A DNA stretch of 64,000 nt, from positions 248,001-312,000 of the forward strand of contig JANWXD010000001.1 in the NCBI GenBank assembly GCA_025055455.1, written 5' to 3'. A model generated the notes under the pieces. It saw nothing but the letters and a program-made list of their open reading frames with translations. It did no database searches and had not been told where the DNA came from. The stretch is from Bryobacteraceae bacterium (GTDB taxonomy: Bacteria > Acidobacteriota > Terriglobia > Bryobacterales > Bryobacteraceae). Positions 63,273 through 64,000 of the stretch are shown here, piece after piece (position 1 is the stretch's first letter; each line of letters starts with the position of its first letter). Both the position numbers and the translations under genes were made by a program.

Positions 63273-63671
63273 TCACACCCGCCGGCGTTTCGGGGGCCGG
63301 CACCCGTTGTGGGGGATGGGCGTCACGTCCCGGATCGCTCTCACCTCTAAGCCCACCGTCGCTAAGGCCCGAATGGCGGACTCGCGGCCTGCTCCCGGGC
63401 CGCTGATGTGCACATCCGCGGTGCGCATCCCCATTTCCCGCGCCTTGTTGGCCGCCGCCAGCGCCGCCTGTTGGGCGGCGAAGGGCGTTCCCTTGCGGGA
63501 ACCGCGGAAGCCGAGCGAGCCCGCGCTGGACCACGCCACCACGTTGCCCGCCGGATCCGTCACCGTCACGATGGTGTTGTTGAACGTGGCCTGGATGTGG
63601 ATGATCCCCACGGGCACGTTCTTTTTCTCCCGCTTCTTGAAAACCTTCTTCTTGGCTGGTGCTTTCGCCAT
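63273..63671 (-). CDS. rpsK: 30S ribosomal protein S11
   Basis: A 132-residue S11. The central signature is [20 protein letters not shown] followed by [20 protein letters not shown], and the C-terminus [20 protein letters not shown] is conserved. The N-terminal 20 residues are Lys-rich ([20 protein letters not shown]), a little longer than in E. coli. S11 lies on the platform of the small subunit. It is between rpsM and rpsD on the same transcript. Confidence 0.98.
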   Translation of the reverse strand: MAKAPAKKKVFKKREKKNVPVGIIHIQATFNNTIVTVTDPAGNVVAWSSAGSLGFRGSRKGTPFAAQQAALAAANKAREMGMRTADVHISGPGAGRESAIRALATVGLEVRAIRDVTPIPHNGCRPPKRRRV

Positions 63672-63686
63672 GGACCCTCTCGAACC

Positions 63687-64000
63687 TCACGTCTTCGCCG
63701 TGGCCTTCTTCTTGTTGGCGATCGTGCCGCGCCGCGGTCCCTTCCGCGTGCGGGCGTTGGTGTGGGTCCGCTGGCCTCGCACCGGCAGGCCGCGGCGGTG
63801 CCGCAGACCCCGGTAGGAACCCATTTCGATCAGTCGCCGGATGTTCATTTGCACCTCTTTGCGCAGATCGCCTTCGACGGCGCCTTCCTCCTCGATGATC
63901 TGGCGGATGCGGTTGATCTCCTCCTCGCTCAGCTCGGCGATCTTCTTGTCGGGATTCACGCCAGCCCGGTGCAGGATCGAACTCGCCCGCGTGCGGCCGA
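63687..64000 (-). CDS. rpsM: 30S ribosomal protein S13, N-terminus outside the window
   Basis: About 105 C-terminal residues of S13. The frame continues to the window edge with [18 protein letters not shown], the normal part of S13 after its first 20 or so residues. The conserved C-terminal half [20 protein letters not shown] followed by [13 protein letters not shown] is present, and the end is Lys-rich ([10 protein letters not shown]). S13 contacts the 16S rRNA head and tRNAs. An internal GTG is not a start, because family residues precede it. Confidence 0.96.
   Translation of the reverse strand, partial: GRTRASSILHRAGVNPDKKIAELSEEEINRIRQIIEEEGAVEGDLRKEVQMNIRRLIEMGSYRGLRHRRGLPVRGQRTHTNARTRKGPRRGTIANKKKATAKT

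Overview
The window looks like chromosomal DNA of a high-GC Acidobacteriota bacterium, most likely the Solibacteres/Bryobacterales line. This rests on an Oar-like carboxypeptidase-regulatory/TonB receptor plus the remains of a second one, a PEP-CTERM protein, secreted Gfo/Idh/MocA oxidoreductases with TIM-barrel sugar isomerases, two P1-family peptidases, and the family signatures of the ribosomal genes. Taxonomy is inferred from gene content only; no database search was possible.

Left part (1-16.3 kb). The end of an M28 peptidase is followed by a minus-strand MCE lipid-transport set (mlaE-mlaF-mlaD) coupled to a ChbG/HpnK deacetylase. Next come a P1 peptidase, a run of alanine dehydrogenase, a peptidoglycan-binding lipid-free exported protein, an HtrA/DegQ protease, an EamA transporter and an M20 peptidase. 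A sugar-catabolism block then has two Gfo/Idh/MocA oxidoreductases, a lipoprotein sugar-binding protein and two sugar isomerase/epimerases. Next (16.4-24.8 kb) lie the large receptor, SixA, ProC, a PIG-L deacetylase, a decayed second receptor and a GT-C glycosyltransferase.

Middle (24.8-41.3 kb). A solitary Cas6 is translationally coupled to a RibBA-like protein whose catalytic residues are altered, with no other cas gene or array. A tRNA-Thr and a broken IS1380-family element follow, then an exported ADP-ribosylglycohydrolase-like protein. A surface-polysaccharide set holds a fused glycosyltransferase, a methyltransferase with a long coiled coil and a Wzt-type ATPase. An M1 and a P1 peptidase, a GT2 glycosyltransferase and a membrane/coiled-coil protein complete the region.

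The most interesting region is 41.5-47.7 kb: four consecutive radical SAM genes on one strand. The first resembles the archaeal tetraether synthase (Tes)/bacterial membrane-spanning lipid synthase group. Acidobacteria are known for membrane-spanning iso-diabolic acid lipids and related ethers, so this is a candidate lipid-tailoring operon.

Right part (47.8-64 kb). A decayed FIST-domain gene is followed by a GH2 enzyme, a ROK kinase, a MetE-like protein, an SDR, a SIS-domain isomerase, a VapBC pair, an H+-pyrophosphatase, an RlmI-like methyltransferase, HtpX, a frameshifted PEP-CTERM gene and Hsp20. The window ends with rpsM-rpsK-rpsD-rpoA-rplQ, closed by a clear intrinsic terminator. A recurring TANNNT-6 nt-ATG arrangement suggests that several genes are transcribed without a leader.
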